DNA of 6,512 bases from an uncultured Erythrobacter sp. (GTDB taxonomy: Bacteria > Pseudomonadota > Alphaproteobacteria > Sphingomonadales > Sphingomonadaceae): positions 1-6,512 of the forward strand of contig CAMYIQ010000264.1 in assembly GCA_947258465.1 (NCBI GenBank). The letters run 5' to 3'. The notes under the pieces are model-generated. The model was not told where the DNA came from. It saw nothing but the letters and a program-made list of their open reading frames with translations, and made no database searches. Every line of letters starts with the position of its first letter. Position 1 is the stretch's first letter. Positions 1 through 5,903 of the stretch are shown in pieces. A program made the translations under genes and the position numbers.

Positions 1-453
1 CCCGACACGCCGCCGCCGCCGGTCGCGCCGCCGCCGCCGATCAATATCGTGCCGGCACCGCCTCCAATCCGGACGCAGACGACGATCCCACCGCCGGCTC
101 CGCCGCAGTTGGTGATTCCCCCGCCCGCGCCACCGGCACCGCCCCCGCCGCCGTCCAAGGCACGTGGTGCGAGCGCCAAGGGTCAGTCGGGCTGGGCACG
201 CCGGATCCAGAGCAACTACCCCCGTCGCGCGGAACGCGAAGGTATCGAGGGTAATGTCGGTGTTACAATCACCGTCGGCACCAACGGCCGAGTCGCCTCG
301 TGCCGTGTCAGCAATTCCAGTGGATCGAGCGATCTCGATAAAGCTGCTTGCGACGGGATGACACGCTATGCGCGCTACAATCCGGCATTGGATGCGGCAG
401 GCAATCCGATCCAAGACACTGTCTCGACCACCATCGTCTACAGGCTCGATTAA
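1..453 (+). CDS. tonB: Energy transducer TonB, C-terminal part (5' end outside window)
   Basis: TonB carries energy from the inner-membrane ExbB/ExbD proton motor across the periplasm to TonB-dependent outer-membrane receptors. The reading frame is open from base 1 and ends at TAA 451-453, giving 150 visible residues. Residues 1 to about 51 are a proline-rich linker (runs such as PPPP, PPPAPP) expected to span the periplasm. About residues 65-150 form a TonB C-terminal domain: a YPRRAEREGIEG segment, the beta strand GVTITVGTNGRV, the SSGSSDLDKAA helix region and the terminal strand TTIVYRL. Two cysteines (visible residues 101 and 117) flank the SSGSSDLD segment and could form a disulfide; I recall such a pair in other sphingomonad TonB proteins. 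The N-terminal membrane anchor is not in the window. A GTG at 49 is in frame but lies inside the linker and is not the start. exbB and two exbD genes follow, which supports the call. Confidence 0.93.
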   Translation, partial: PDTPPPPVAPPPPINIVPAPPPIRTQTTIPPPAPPQLVIPPPAPPAPPPPPSKARGASAKGQSGWARRIQSNYPRRAEREGIEGNVGVTITVGTNGRVASCRVSNSSGSSDLDKAACDGMTRYARYNPALDAAGNPIQDTVSTTIVYRLD

Positions 454-462
454 CCATCCAGG

Positions 463-478
463 GCCTGCTGCGGCAGGC
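463..478 (+). other. Small hairpin in the tonB-exbB gap
   Basis: GCCTGC (463-468) and GCAGGC (473-478) are exact inverted repeats around a TGCG loop, giving a 6-bp GC-rich stem in the 57-bp tonB-exbB spacer. It lies 9 bp after the tonB stop codon and before the exbB ribosome binding site (AAAGGA, 496-501). There is no T run after it, so it is unlikely to be a full terminator. It could stabilise or mark a processing point in the mRNA between tonB and exbB, or be chance in GC-rich DNA. Confidence 0.35.
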
Positions 479-510
479 GGACCACGGAATACTCAAAAGG
501 ACCACTCGTT

Positions 511-1308
511 ATGACCTTCGAACTTCTTGCAGCTGCCGCGGATGCAGCCCCGCAAAGCTCTTTCGGTTTCATGGAAGCCATGGAACAGGGCGGCTTCGTC
601 GCCTGGTTCATTCTCGGCGTGATGGTGATCATGTCGGTCGGCTCGTTCTACATCCTGTTCACCAAGCTGTTCGAACAGCGCAAGGTGCTGGCCCAGTACA
701 AGGCCGTGCGCACGCAGTTCTGGAAAGCCGGCACGCTCAAGGACGGCGCGACCAAGCTCGACAAGAACAGTGCATGGCGCCAGCTCGTCGATGATGCGAT
801 CCTCGCCGAGAACCAGCACGCCAAGATGACCGACAAGCTCGAAGCGCACGACTGGATGCACGGTTCGCTGCAGCGTTCGGAAGACACGATCAACTCGAAG
901 CTCGCAGGCGGCCTGCCGTTCCTCGCGACGGTCGGTGCAACCGCGCCGTTCGTCGGCCTGCTCGGTACGGTTATCGGTATCTACCGCGCGCTGATCAACA
1001 TCGGCATCGCCGGTTCGGCTTCGATCGACAAGGTTGCCGGTCCGGTCGGCGAGGCGCTGATCATGACCGCCATCGGTCTGCTGGTCGCGGTTCCGGCCGT
1101 GTTTGCCTACAACTGGCTCCAGAGCCGCAACAAGCGCATCGCCGAGCTGATGCATGCCTTCTCGAACGACCTTCTGGCCAACATCAACTCGAACGGTTCG
1201 GTCAAGCCGACCTATATGACCGCGACCTCGACGCAGGCAGCCGGCAAGGCCGCCCGCACCGCTCCGGCCGCCAAGCCGGCCGCGACGACCACCACGGTCA
1301 AGAAGTAA
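511..1308 (+). CDS. exbB: ExbB proton channel subunit (MotA/TolQ/ExbB family)
   Basis: ExbB is the inner-membrane scaffold of the Ton motor; a pentamer surrounds ExbD and uses the proton gradient to drive TonB. The 265-residue product has three hydrophobic segments: about residues 29-50, 135-160 and 180-200. The second carries VGATAPFVGLLGTVIGI and the third GEALIMTAIGLLVAVPAV, the hallmark helices of the family. By remembered alignment to E. coli ExbB, T153, E181 and T186 correspond to the pore residues T148, E176 and T181. The start ATG has an AAAGGA site (496-501) nine bases upstream. The N-terminus has a short acidic periplasmic stretch and no obvious cleaved signal. The last 30 residues or so (from about 235) form an Ala/Thr/Pro/Lys-rich tail beyond the conserved core. 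Translation ends with tandem stops TAA TAG. TolQ is the main alternative, but adjacency to tonB and two exbD genes favours ExbB. Confidence 0.95.
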   Translation: MTFELLAAAADAAPQSSFGFMEAMEQGGFVAWFILGVMVIMSVGSFYILFTKLFEQRKVLAQYKAVRTQFWKAGTLKDGATKLDKNSAWRQLVDDAILAENQHAKMTDKLEAHDWMHGSLQRSEDTINSKLAGGLPFLATVGATAPFVGLLGTVIGIYRALINIGIAGSASIDKVAGPVGEALIMTAIGLLVAVPAVFAYNWLQSRNKRIAELMHAFSNDLLANINSNGSVKPTYMTATSTQAAGKAARTAPAAKPAATTTTVKK

Positions 1309-1317
1309 TAGATCGGA

Positions 1318-1346
1318 ATCGGGGGCAGCCTTCGGCCGTCCCCGAT
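1318..1346 (+). terminator. Terminator-like hairpin between exbB and the first exbD
   Basis: The arm at 1318-1330 pairs with 1334-1346 around a TTC loop. Of 13 positions, 11 are Watson-Crick, one is a G-T wobble (1325/1339) and one is an A-C mismatch (1327/1337). The outer stem is ATCGGGG with CCCCGAT, and TTTCT follows. The hairpin starts 10 bp after the exbB stop and ends 45 bp before the exbD start. The following T run is short and broken, so partial termination or 3'-end protection of the tonB-exbB transcript fits better than full termination. ExbB is needed in excess over ExbD (5:2 in known complexes), which such an element could help achieve; this role is inferred. Confidence 0.5.
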
Positions 1347-1391
1347 TTCTCCGCATCGAACCCAAGAATTTCGAACGTTAGGAACTAAACC

Positions 1392-1922
1392 ATGGCGATT
1401 TCGACAGGAGGTGGCGGCGAGAGGCCCATGTCGGACATCAACACCACGCCACTCGTGGACGTGATGCTGGTGCTTCTGATCATCTTCCTTATCGCGGTTC
1501 CGGTCGCGATCCAGACCATCGAGAAGCTGGAAGTCCCGGTCTTCGAATCGCTCGAGTCCAAGGACAAGGTTGAAAACCTCCTCCTCACCGTCAGCACCAC
1601 GGACGACAATGGCGTCAGCGCTGGCGAGCCCGGTTTTCAGGGTGCATCGCGCAACGGCGACTGCCGTGTCTATTTCAACAATATCGCACCGGTCACTTCC
1701 GAAGAACTGTACGATCAGGCTTTCGAGCGTCTCGACGCCATCGTGCAGCGCGCCGGAGGCCCCGAGGCGATCATGGATGACCCGGAGAAAATTCCGCAGG
1801 TGCATATTCGCGGCGACGTGAACGCACCGTGGTCCTGCGTGGCGGGAGCGATCTACAACGTCCAGGCGGCGGGCTATCCCACCGTCGGCTTCATTTCGAA
1901 CCCGGTCGATCCCAACGCGTGA
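1392..1922 (+). CDS. exbD: ExbD family protein, copy 1, with enlarged cysteine-containing periplasmic domain
   Basis: ExbD family subunits place a single transmembrane helix in the ExbB pore, where an essential aspartate relays protons, and a periplasmic domain that acts on TonB. The 176-residue product has a short cytoplasmic N-terminus, the motif INTTPLVDVMLVLLIIF (residues 16-32) and helix-ending P37. D23 matches D25 of E. coli ExbD by remembered alignment. The periplasmic part is longer than usual (ExbD is typically about 130-150 residues): extra sequence sits around residues 68-90 and 118-136. It holds two cysteines, C91 and C149, which could form a disulfide in the periplasm. The start ATG has a TTAGGA site eight bases upstream. 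A second ATG at 1428 (residue 13) is less likely: its nearest AGGAGG is 16 bases away, and the longer N-terminus aligns without gaps with the next ExbD. It is the more divergent of the two copies and could serve a separate role. Confidence 0.92.
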   Translation: MAISTGGGGERPMSDINTTPLVDVMLVLLIIFLIAVPVAIQTIEKLEVPVFESLESKDKVENLLLTVSTTDDNGVSAGEPGFQGASRNGDCRVYFNNIAPVTSEELYDQAFERLDAIVQRAGGPEAIMDDPEKIPQVHIRGDVNAPWSCVAGAIYNVQAAGYPTVGFISNPVDPNA

Positions 1923-1961
1923 TCGCACGGTTCGGCAAAGAAGATTAGGGAGTAACCCACT

Positions 1962-2399
1962 ATGGCAATGTCAGGCGGCAAGGATGATGGCGCGCCGATG
2001 ATGGAAATGAACATGACGCCGCTTATCGACGTCCTGCTCGTTCTCCTCATCATGTTCATCATCACCATTCCGGTCGCGACCCATGCGGTCAACATTGACC
2101 TTCCGCAGCCCAACCCGACACCGCCCGATGTCGTCGTCGAGCCCGAGAAGAACAAGCTCGTGCTCACGGTGGACAACGCGATCCTGTGGAACGGGAATGC
2201 GGTCGACATGGGTCAATTGCGTACGCTGCTCGAGCAGTCGAAGGCCATCAACCCCGAGCCCGAGCTGCAGTTCGAGCCCGAGGCGCAAGCGAGCTACGAT
2301 CTGGCCGCCAAGGTCCTGCAACTGATCAAGGCCAGCGGCGTGACCAAGTTCGGCTTCGTCGGAAACGAACGCTACCGGACTTTCGGGAAGGCCGGTTAA
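1962..2399 (+). CDS. exbD: ExbD family protein, copy 2 (canonical length)
   Basis: This is a second ExbD-type proton relay subunit, 145 residues, close to the usual family length. It has the N-terminal motif MNMTPLIDVLLVLLIMF (residues 16-32) with the pore aspartate D23 and P37 at the end of the helix, the same positions as in copy 1. The periplasmic domain resembles classical ExbD: VNIDLPQP after the membrane segment, a KLVLTVD strand, a helical region SYDLAAKVLQLIKASG, and a closing KFGFVG strand. It has no cysteines. A TAGGGAGT site (1946-1953) lies eight to nine bases before the ATG, and the gap from copy 1 is 39 bp, so the two are almost certainly co-transcribed. It is the last gene of the ton operon; an intrinsic terminator starts about 30 bp later. 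The product may pair with copy 1 or with itself inside an ExbB pentamer; the sequence does not decide this. Confidence 0.93.
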   Translation: MAMSGGKDDGAPMMEMNMTPLIDVLLVLLIMFIITIPVATHAVNIDLPQPNPTPPDVVVEPEKNKLVLTVDNAILWNGNAVDMGQLRTLLEQSKAINPEPELQFEPEAQASYDLAAKVLQLIKASGVTKFGFVGNERYRTFGKAG

Positions 2400-2427
2400 G
2401 GCGCTTCTCGGCACGATCGAACAAAGG

Positions 2428-2459
2428 AAAAGGGGCGGAGAAATCCGCCCCTTTTTTTT
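2428..2459 (+). terminator. Strong intrinsic terminator of the ton operon, possibly bidirectional
   Basis: GGGGCGGA (2432-2439) and TCCGCCCC (2444-2451) form a perfect 8-bp GC-rich stem around a GAAA loop, followed by eight Ts (2452-2459). AAAA at 2428-2431 can pair with the first Ts. On the opposite strand the hairpin is followed by TTTTCCTTTGTT, so it may also end transcription of the convergent helicase gene, whose stop codon is 26 bp away. Confidence 0.93.
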
Positions 2460-2504
2460 GTCGGTCACTCCCCGTCGGTGTCGGTCACTCCCCGTCGGTG
2501 TCGG
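2459..2504. repeat. Tandem duplication, 20-bp unit, about 2.3 copies
   Basis: Bases 2461-2480 and 2481-2500 are identical (unit TCGGTCACTCCCCGTCGGTG), and matching bases at both edges extend the period-20 array to 2459-2504. The right copy contains the last codons and TGA stop of the helicase gene on the - strand. The left copy lies after that stop and abuts the terminator T run. Because the extra unit is beyond the stop, it does not change the helicase protein. Replication slippage is the simplest origin. Confidence 0.95.
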
Positions 2505-4971
2505 GCACGACTTCCACGCGCATCGCAGTGCCTGCGAGACTTTCCGCCTCGAGTAGCAATTCGTCGTCGACCGACCCTTGAGGGGTCGCCTCGCGGCCGA
2601 TCACAACCATGACCGGCACGGCGAGAGGGCTGACCCGGTCGAGTTCGACATGCACGAGTTGTTCGACAGATCGGTCGAGCAGGTCGCCCAGACGTCCGAC
2701 ATCGGTCAGGCGCGCGCGCGCATCGGCCCACGCCGCCTCCAAGAGGACGTGATCGGGTTCGTATTTGCGCAGGACGTCGTAGATGAGGTCGGTCGAGAAG
2801 GTGACCTGCTTGCCGGTCTTACGCTTCCCGGGATGCTGCCGTTCGACCAGACCGCCGATCACCGCGACTTCGCGAAAGGCACGGCGCAAGAGATGCGAAC
2901 TCTGGACCCAATCGATAAACTCGTCCTGCAAGATGTCGGGAGAAAGAAGCGGGGCCGGGTCGACCACCGGCTTGAGGCCCCAGACCGCGAGTGAATAATC
3001 GTTGGCCACGAAGCCGCCGGGCAGAAGGCCCCTATCCTCCATCCGCCGCGTAATGAGCATGCCGAGGCTCTGGTTCGCGTTCCACCCCTCGAACGTGTAG
3101 TAGACGCTGTAATGCCGTTTGGCGTGGGGGAAGCTCTCCACCAGCAATTGCCCCGGCCCTGGCATTTGCGAACGCCAGTCCTGCACTTCCAGCCATTCGC
3201 GCACATCGTCGGGAAACCGGGCCCAACCGGTGCGGTCGACCAGCATTTCGCGCACCCGTTCGGCCAGATGCGTGGTGAGCGGCATGCGCGCTCCGCCATA
3301 GCTGGGAATCATGGCACTGCTCTTGGCTGCCGTGACCACGACTTCCATGTCCTGAAGTTTGACGACCTCGAGGCTCATGCCCGCGAATGCGAATGTGTCC
3401 CCCGGACTGAGCGAGGCCGCAAACCGTTCCTCGACCTTGCCGAGGCTGCGCCCTCCCCTCCCACGCCCGGCATGGATCCGCACATCGAGCATTTCGGAAT
3501 CGATTATGATCCCGGCATTCATCCGGTGTCGCTGCGCCTGTTCGGGGTGGGTGAGCCGCCACACACCGTCCCGATCCCGGACGATCCGCCTGAACTTTTC
3601 GTAAGCCTTGAGCGCATAACCGCCGGTCGCGACGAAGGTCAGCACTCGCTGCCACACTTCGCGATCGACCCAAGCGTAGGATAGGCCTGTGCGGATTTCG
3701 GCCAGCAGCTCGTCTTCCTGGAACGGTGCCGCGCAGGCGCAGGCCATAACGTGCTGCGCGAGCACGTCGAGCCCGCCCGGACGAAATTCTTCGCCATCCC
3801 GTTTGCCTTCGTCCACCGCTTCTTTTGCGGCGGTGGCCTCGAGGAATTCGAAACGATTGCCGGGAACCAGCAGCGCCCGGCTGGGCTGATCGAGTCGATG
3901 GTTGGCGCGGCCGATACGCTGGAGGAGCCGCGAGGATCCCTTGGGCGCACCCATCTGAACGACGAGATCGATATCGCCCCAGTCGACGCCGAGGTCCAGG
4001 CTGGCCGTGGCCACGAGCGCCCGCAACTCGCCCCGTGCCATCGCCCCCTCGACCTTGCGCCGCGCTTCCTTGCTCAGACTGCCATGGTGGACGCCGATCG
4101 GCAGATTGTCTTCGTTCACATCCCACAGGTTCTGAAAAACATATTCCGCCAGAAAGCGCGTATTCGTGAAAATCAGGGTGGTACGATTGGCGCTGATCTG
4201 TTCGTAAAGCTGCGGAATCGCCCAGATCGCCGCGTGGCCGCCCCATGGCACGCGTTCTTCGTCAGGCAGCAGGATCTCGACCTCCGCTGCCGCGCCCGCT
4301 TCGCCCTCGACCAGCTGCACGGCATCGACCTCACCCTGTTCGCCCGTAGACAGCGGAGCGAGCCATTCGCGAAAGCCTTGCGGGTTGGCGAGTGTTGCGG
4401 ACAATGCCGCACGCTGCATCTGCGGCGCGATGGCCTGCAATCTGGAAAGCGCCAGAGCCAGCAGGTCGCCGCGCTTGCCTGTGGCAAAGGCATGGACCTC
4501 GTCGATGACGATCCGTTTGAGCCCGTGAAACAGCTCGAAACTATCGGGATAGGAGAGCAGCAGCGAAAGGCTCTCGGGCGTGGTCAACAACACATGCGGC
4601 GGACGCATGCGCTGACGCTTCTTGCGATCCGAAGGCGTGTCGCCGCTGCGAGTCTCCACGCGGATGGGAAGGCCGATTTCCTCGATCGGGGTCAGGAGGT
4701 TGCGCTGCACGTCATGCGCCAGGGCCTTGAGCGGCGAGACGTAGAGCGTGTGAAGACCTTCGGGCGGCTCTGTACCGTCCAGACGCGAGGGCGTGAAGTC
4801 CGCCAGCGTCGGCAAAAAGCCTGCAAGCGTCTTGCCCGCCCCGGTATCCGCGACCAGCAAGGCATGTCGACCGGCATCGCTGGCCGCCAGCATGGCGAGC
4901 TGATGGCGGCGCACATGCCAGCCGCGCCCGGCGAACCAGTCGGCAATCTCTGAGGGTACGGCACTGCGCAT
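2485..4971 (-). CDS. Ligase-associated DEXH-box DNA helicase (Lhr-core type)
   Basis: This is a superfamily 2 ATP-dependent DNA helicase of the Lhr-core family, whose ligase-associated branch is linked to DNA damage repair in the cytoplasm. Visible motifs in the 828-residue protein: R22-H23-Q24 region, Walker A DTGAGKT (42-48), SPLKAL (79-84), TTPESL (130-135), DEVH Walker B (157-160), SAT (191-193), IFTNTR (267-272), VATASLDLGVDW (320-331) and motif VI QRIGRANHR (351-359). A winged-helix-like region follows (about 400-480), then the MNAGIIID and SYGGARMPLTT segments, and a C-terminal DEAD/H-associated domain (about 590-790). Length is close to the roughly 800 residues I recall for the family; full-length Lhr near 1500 is excluded. 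ATG 4971 is the first possible start after an in-frame TGA (5011-5013). No clear Shine-Dalgarno precedes it, which suggests weak initiation or translational coupling. The usual partners (ATP-dependent ligase, metallo-beta-lactamase-fold exonuclease, PdeM endonuclease) are not adjacent within the window. Confidence 0.92.
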   Translation of the reverse strand: MRSAVPSEIADWFAGRGWHVRRHQLAMLAASDAGRHALLVADTGAGKTLAGFLPTLADFTPSRLDGTEPPEGLHTLYVSPLKALAHDVQRNLLTPIEEIGLPIRVETRSGDTPSDRKKRQRMRPPHVLLTTPESLSLLLSYPDSFELFHGLKRIVIDEVHAFATGKRGDLLALALSRLQAIAPQMQRAALSATLANPQGFREWLAPLSTGEQGEVDAVQLVEGEAGAAAEVEILLPDEERVPWGGHAAIWAIPQLYEQISANRTTLIFTNTRFLAEYVFQNLWDVNEDNLPIGVHHGSLSKEARRKVEGAMARGELRALVATASLDLGVDWGDIDLVVQMGAPKGSSRLLQRIGRANHRLDQPSRALLVPGNRFEFLEATAAKEAVDEGKRDGEEFRPGGLDVLAQHVMACACAAPFQEDELLAEIRTGLSYAWVDREVWQRVLTFVATGGYALKAYEKFRRIVRDRDGVWRLTHPEQAQRHRMNAGIIIDSEMLDVRIHAGRGRGGRSLGKVEERFAASLSPGDTFAFAGMSLEVVKLQDMEVVVTAAKSSAMIPSYGGARMPLTTHLAERVREMLVDRTGWARFPDDVREWLEVQDWRSQMPGPGQLLVESFPHAKRHYSVYYTFEGWNANQSLGMLITRRMEDRGLLPGGFVANDYSLAVWGLKPVVDPAPLLSPDILQDEFIDWVQSSHLLRRAFREVAVIGGLVERQHPGKRKTGKQVTFSTDLIYDVLRKYEPDHVLLEAAWADARARLTDVGRLGDLLDRSVEQLVHVELDRVSPLAVPVMVVIGREATPQGSVDDELLLEAESLAGTAMRVEVVPDTDGE

Positions 4972-4989
4972 TACCGGAATAGCGATGCA

Positions 4990-5004
4990 GACCCAAATTG
5001 GGTC
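4990..5004. promoter_or_regulatory. 15-bp inverted repeat upstream of the helicase gene
   Basis: GACCCAA and TTGGGTC are exact inverted repeats around a single A, ending 18 bp before the helicase start codon inside the 63-bp gap that follows the DUF2059 gene. Its AT-rich centre and dyad symmetry suit a dimeric repressor, or a small RNA hairpin near the translation start. It does not match a LexA box I recognise, and I see no convincing -35/-10 pair beside it. Confidence 0.4.
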
Positions 5005-5034
5005 CCGTCGTCAGGCCGCCAGGCCCCGCCCGCG

Positions 5035-5880
5035 CTACATTTCGGCGTCGGCGCCTGGTCCATCGATCGGCTTCGGTGGTTTGACGATTTCCTGTAGTCT
5101 TGCAGCCTCGACGCCAAGCAATTCGGCCATGCGTGTCCGTTCGGCCGGGCTCAGATCGCCATAGGCACGCTCGTCGGGCAGGCTGGCCATGGCTTCGTTC
5201 ATGGCCATCTCGAGATTGCCAAAGCCGCCCATAATTGCCGGTAAGGCCTGCATGCTTGCCTGGACCACTTGCGGATCGGCGAACAGCGCCATCGATTCCC
5301 TGGCGTAGACGCTACCGGTCGGCGTCGCGAAAAAAGCGCCGATATCGGCAAGTTGCCCATTATCGAAACGGACCGCATACGCTCTCGAAAGCCCTTCGCG
5401 CATGGGCTCTTCCATAGTCGCAAACGCATGGCCCATCTTACCGGTCAGGACAGCGAGTATGGCATCAACGCGGCGATCATGCGCCGGATCGAGCATGGCC
5501 ACGATTTCAGCCTGTTCAGCGTCATCCAACGCTGCGATCGCTTCTTCGTCGATATCGAGTCGTGCCCCCATCACGAATTCCGGCGCAGTGACCATCGACA
5601 TCATCGGACGGATCATCTTGTCGATCATGTCGCCGATCATCTCGGAATAGAACCCATCGGGAGTCATCGCGCCGACCACGGCCTCGGCGGCAGGCAGGCG
5701 GGCTTCCTGCTCCGCAGTCAGCGGCTCCGCCTGAAATAGGCTGGCCATCATTTGCGCGACCTCATCGATTTTTTCGGCGGACATGTCTCCACCGGCATCG
5801 GTTTGGTCATCCTGTGCCAGAGCCGGGCTGGTGCCGACGAGGGCCGCAGCCGCGACGAGGGTGATGAACGATCGGCGCAT
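5035..5880 (-). CDS. Secreted DUF2059 domain-containing protein
   Basis: The function of DUF2059 proteins is not established. This 281-residue product begins with a Sec signal peptide: MRR, a hydrophobic core to about residue 18, and an ALA site predicting cleavage after A22, so it should be periplasmic. The DUF2059-like core lies at about 163-203, including GLSRAYAVRF and FFATPTGSVYARESMALFADP. The protein is mostly helical in appearance, acidic, has no cysteine, and has 24 methionines (8.5%), several spaced by four (M81, M85, M89, M93). The start at 5880 is chosen over a longer open frame up to 6051 because AGGAGA lies eight bases upstream and the signal peptide begins there; the extension would be Arg/Pro-rich and overlap the mutase gene. 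It follows the mutase gene by 23 bp on the same strand, so the two are probably co-transcribed. The family call rests on remembered sequence pattern. Confidence 0.85.
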   Translation of the reverse strand: MRRSFITLVAAAALVGTSPALAQDDQTDAGGDMSAEKIDEVAQMMASLFQAEPLTAEQEARLPAAEAVVGAMTPDGFYSEMIGDMIDKMIRPMMSMVTAPEFVMGARLDIDEEAIAALDDAEQAEIVAMLDPAHDRRVDAILAVLTGKMGHAFATMEEPMREGLSRAYAVRFDNGQLADIGAFFATPTGSVYARESMALFADPQVVQASMQALPAIMGGFGNLEMAMNEAMASLPDERAYGDLSPAERTRMAELLGVEAARLQEIVKPPKPIDGPGADAEM

Positions 5881-5888
5881 GCGTTTCT

Positions 5889-5894
5889 TCTCCT
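5889..5894 (-). promoter_or_regulatory. Ribosome binding site fixing the DUF2059 start
   Basis: On the - strand AGGAGA lies eight bases before the ATG at 5880, within the 23-bp gap after the mutase stop codon. It is the best Shine-Dalgarno match among the - strand genes here and settles the choice of start in a frame that stays open for another 57 codons. Confidence 0.85.
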
Positions 5895-5903
5895 GTATGG
5901 CGA

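Noticed and set aside
1..155. CCG-rich repetitive stretch as a possible DNA repeat element
   Set aside because: It is in frame throughout and encodes the proline-rich TonB linker, so the repetition follows from protein composition.
493..1365. 290-codon open frame on the - strand opposite exbB
   Set aside because: It mirrors a clearly conserved gene in GC-rich DNA, has an Arg/Asp/Gly-biased composition and no recognisable motif, so it is a codon-bias shadow.
1428..1430. Alternative ATG start for the first exbD
   Set aside because: Upstream AGGAGG is too distant (16 bases) and GAGAGG too close (3 bases), while the start at 1392 has a well-spaced site and gives an N-terminus matching the second ExbD.
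1948..1958. GGG-AGTAA-CCC mini stem overlapping the second exbD ribosome binding site
   Set aside because: Three base pairs are too weak to sequester the site and are expected by chance.
2465..2731. 88-codon - strand frame ending in the same TDTDGE residues as the helicase
   Set aside because: The shared ending arises because the second 20-bp repeat copy is read in a different frame; the rest overlaps the helicase and is not a gene.
3751..4953. 400-codon open frame on the + strand opposite the helicase
   Set aside because: Its whole length lies antisense to conserved helicase motifs, and its product has no family-like pattern or ribosome binding site I can see.
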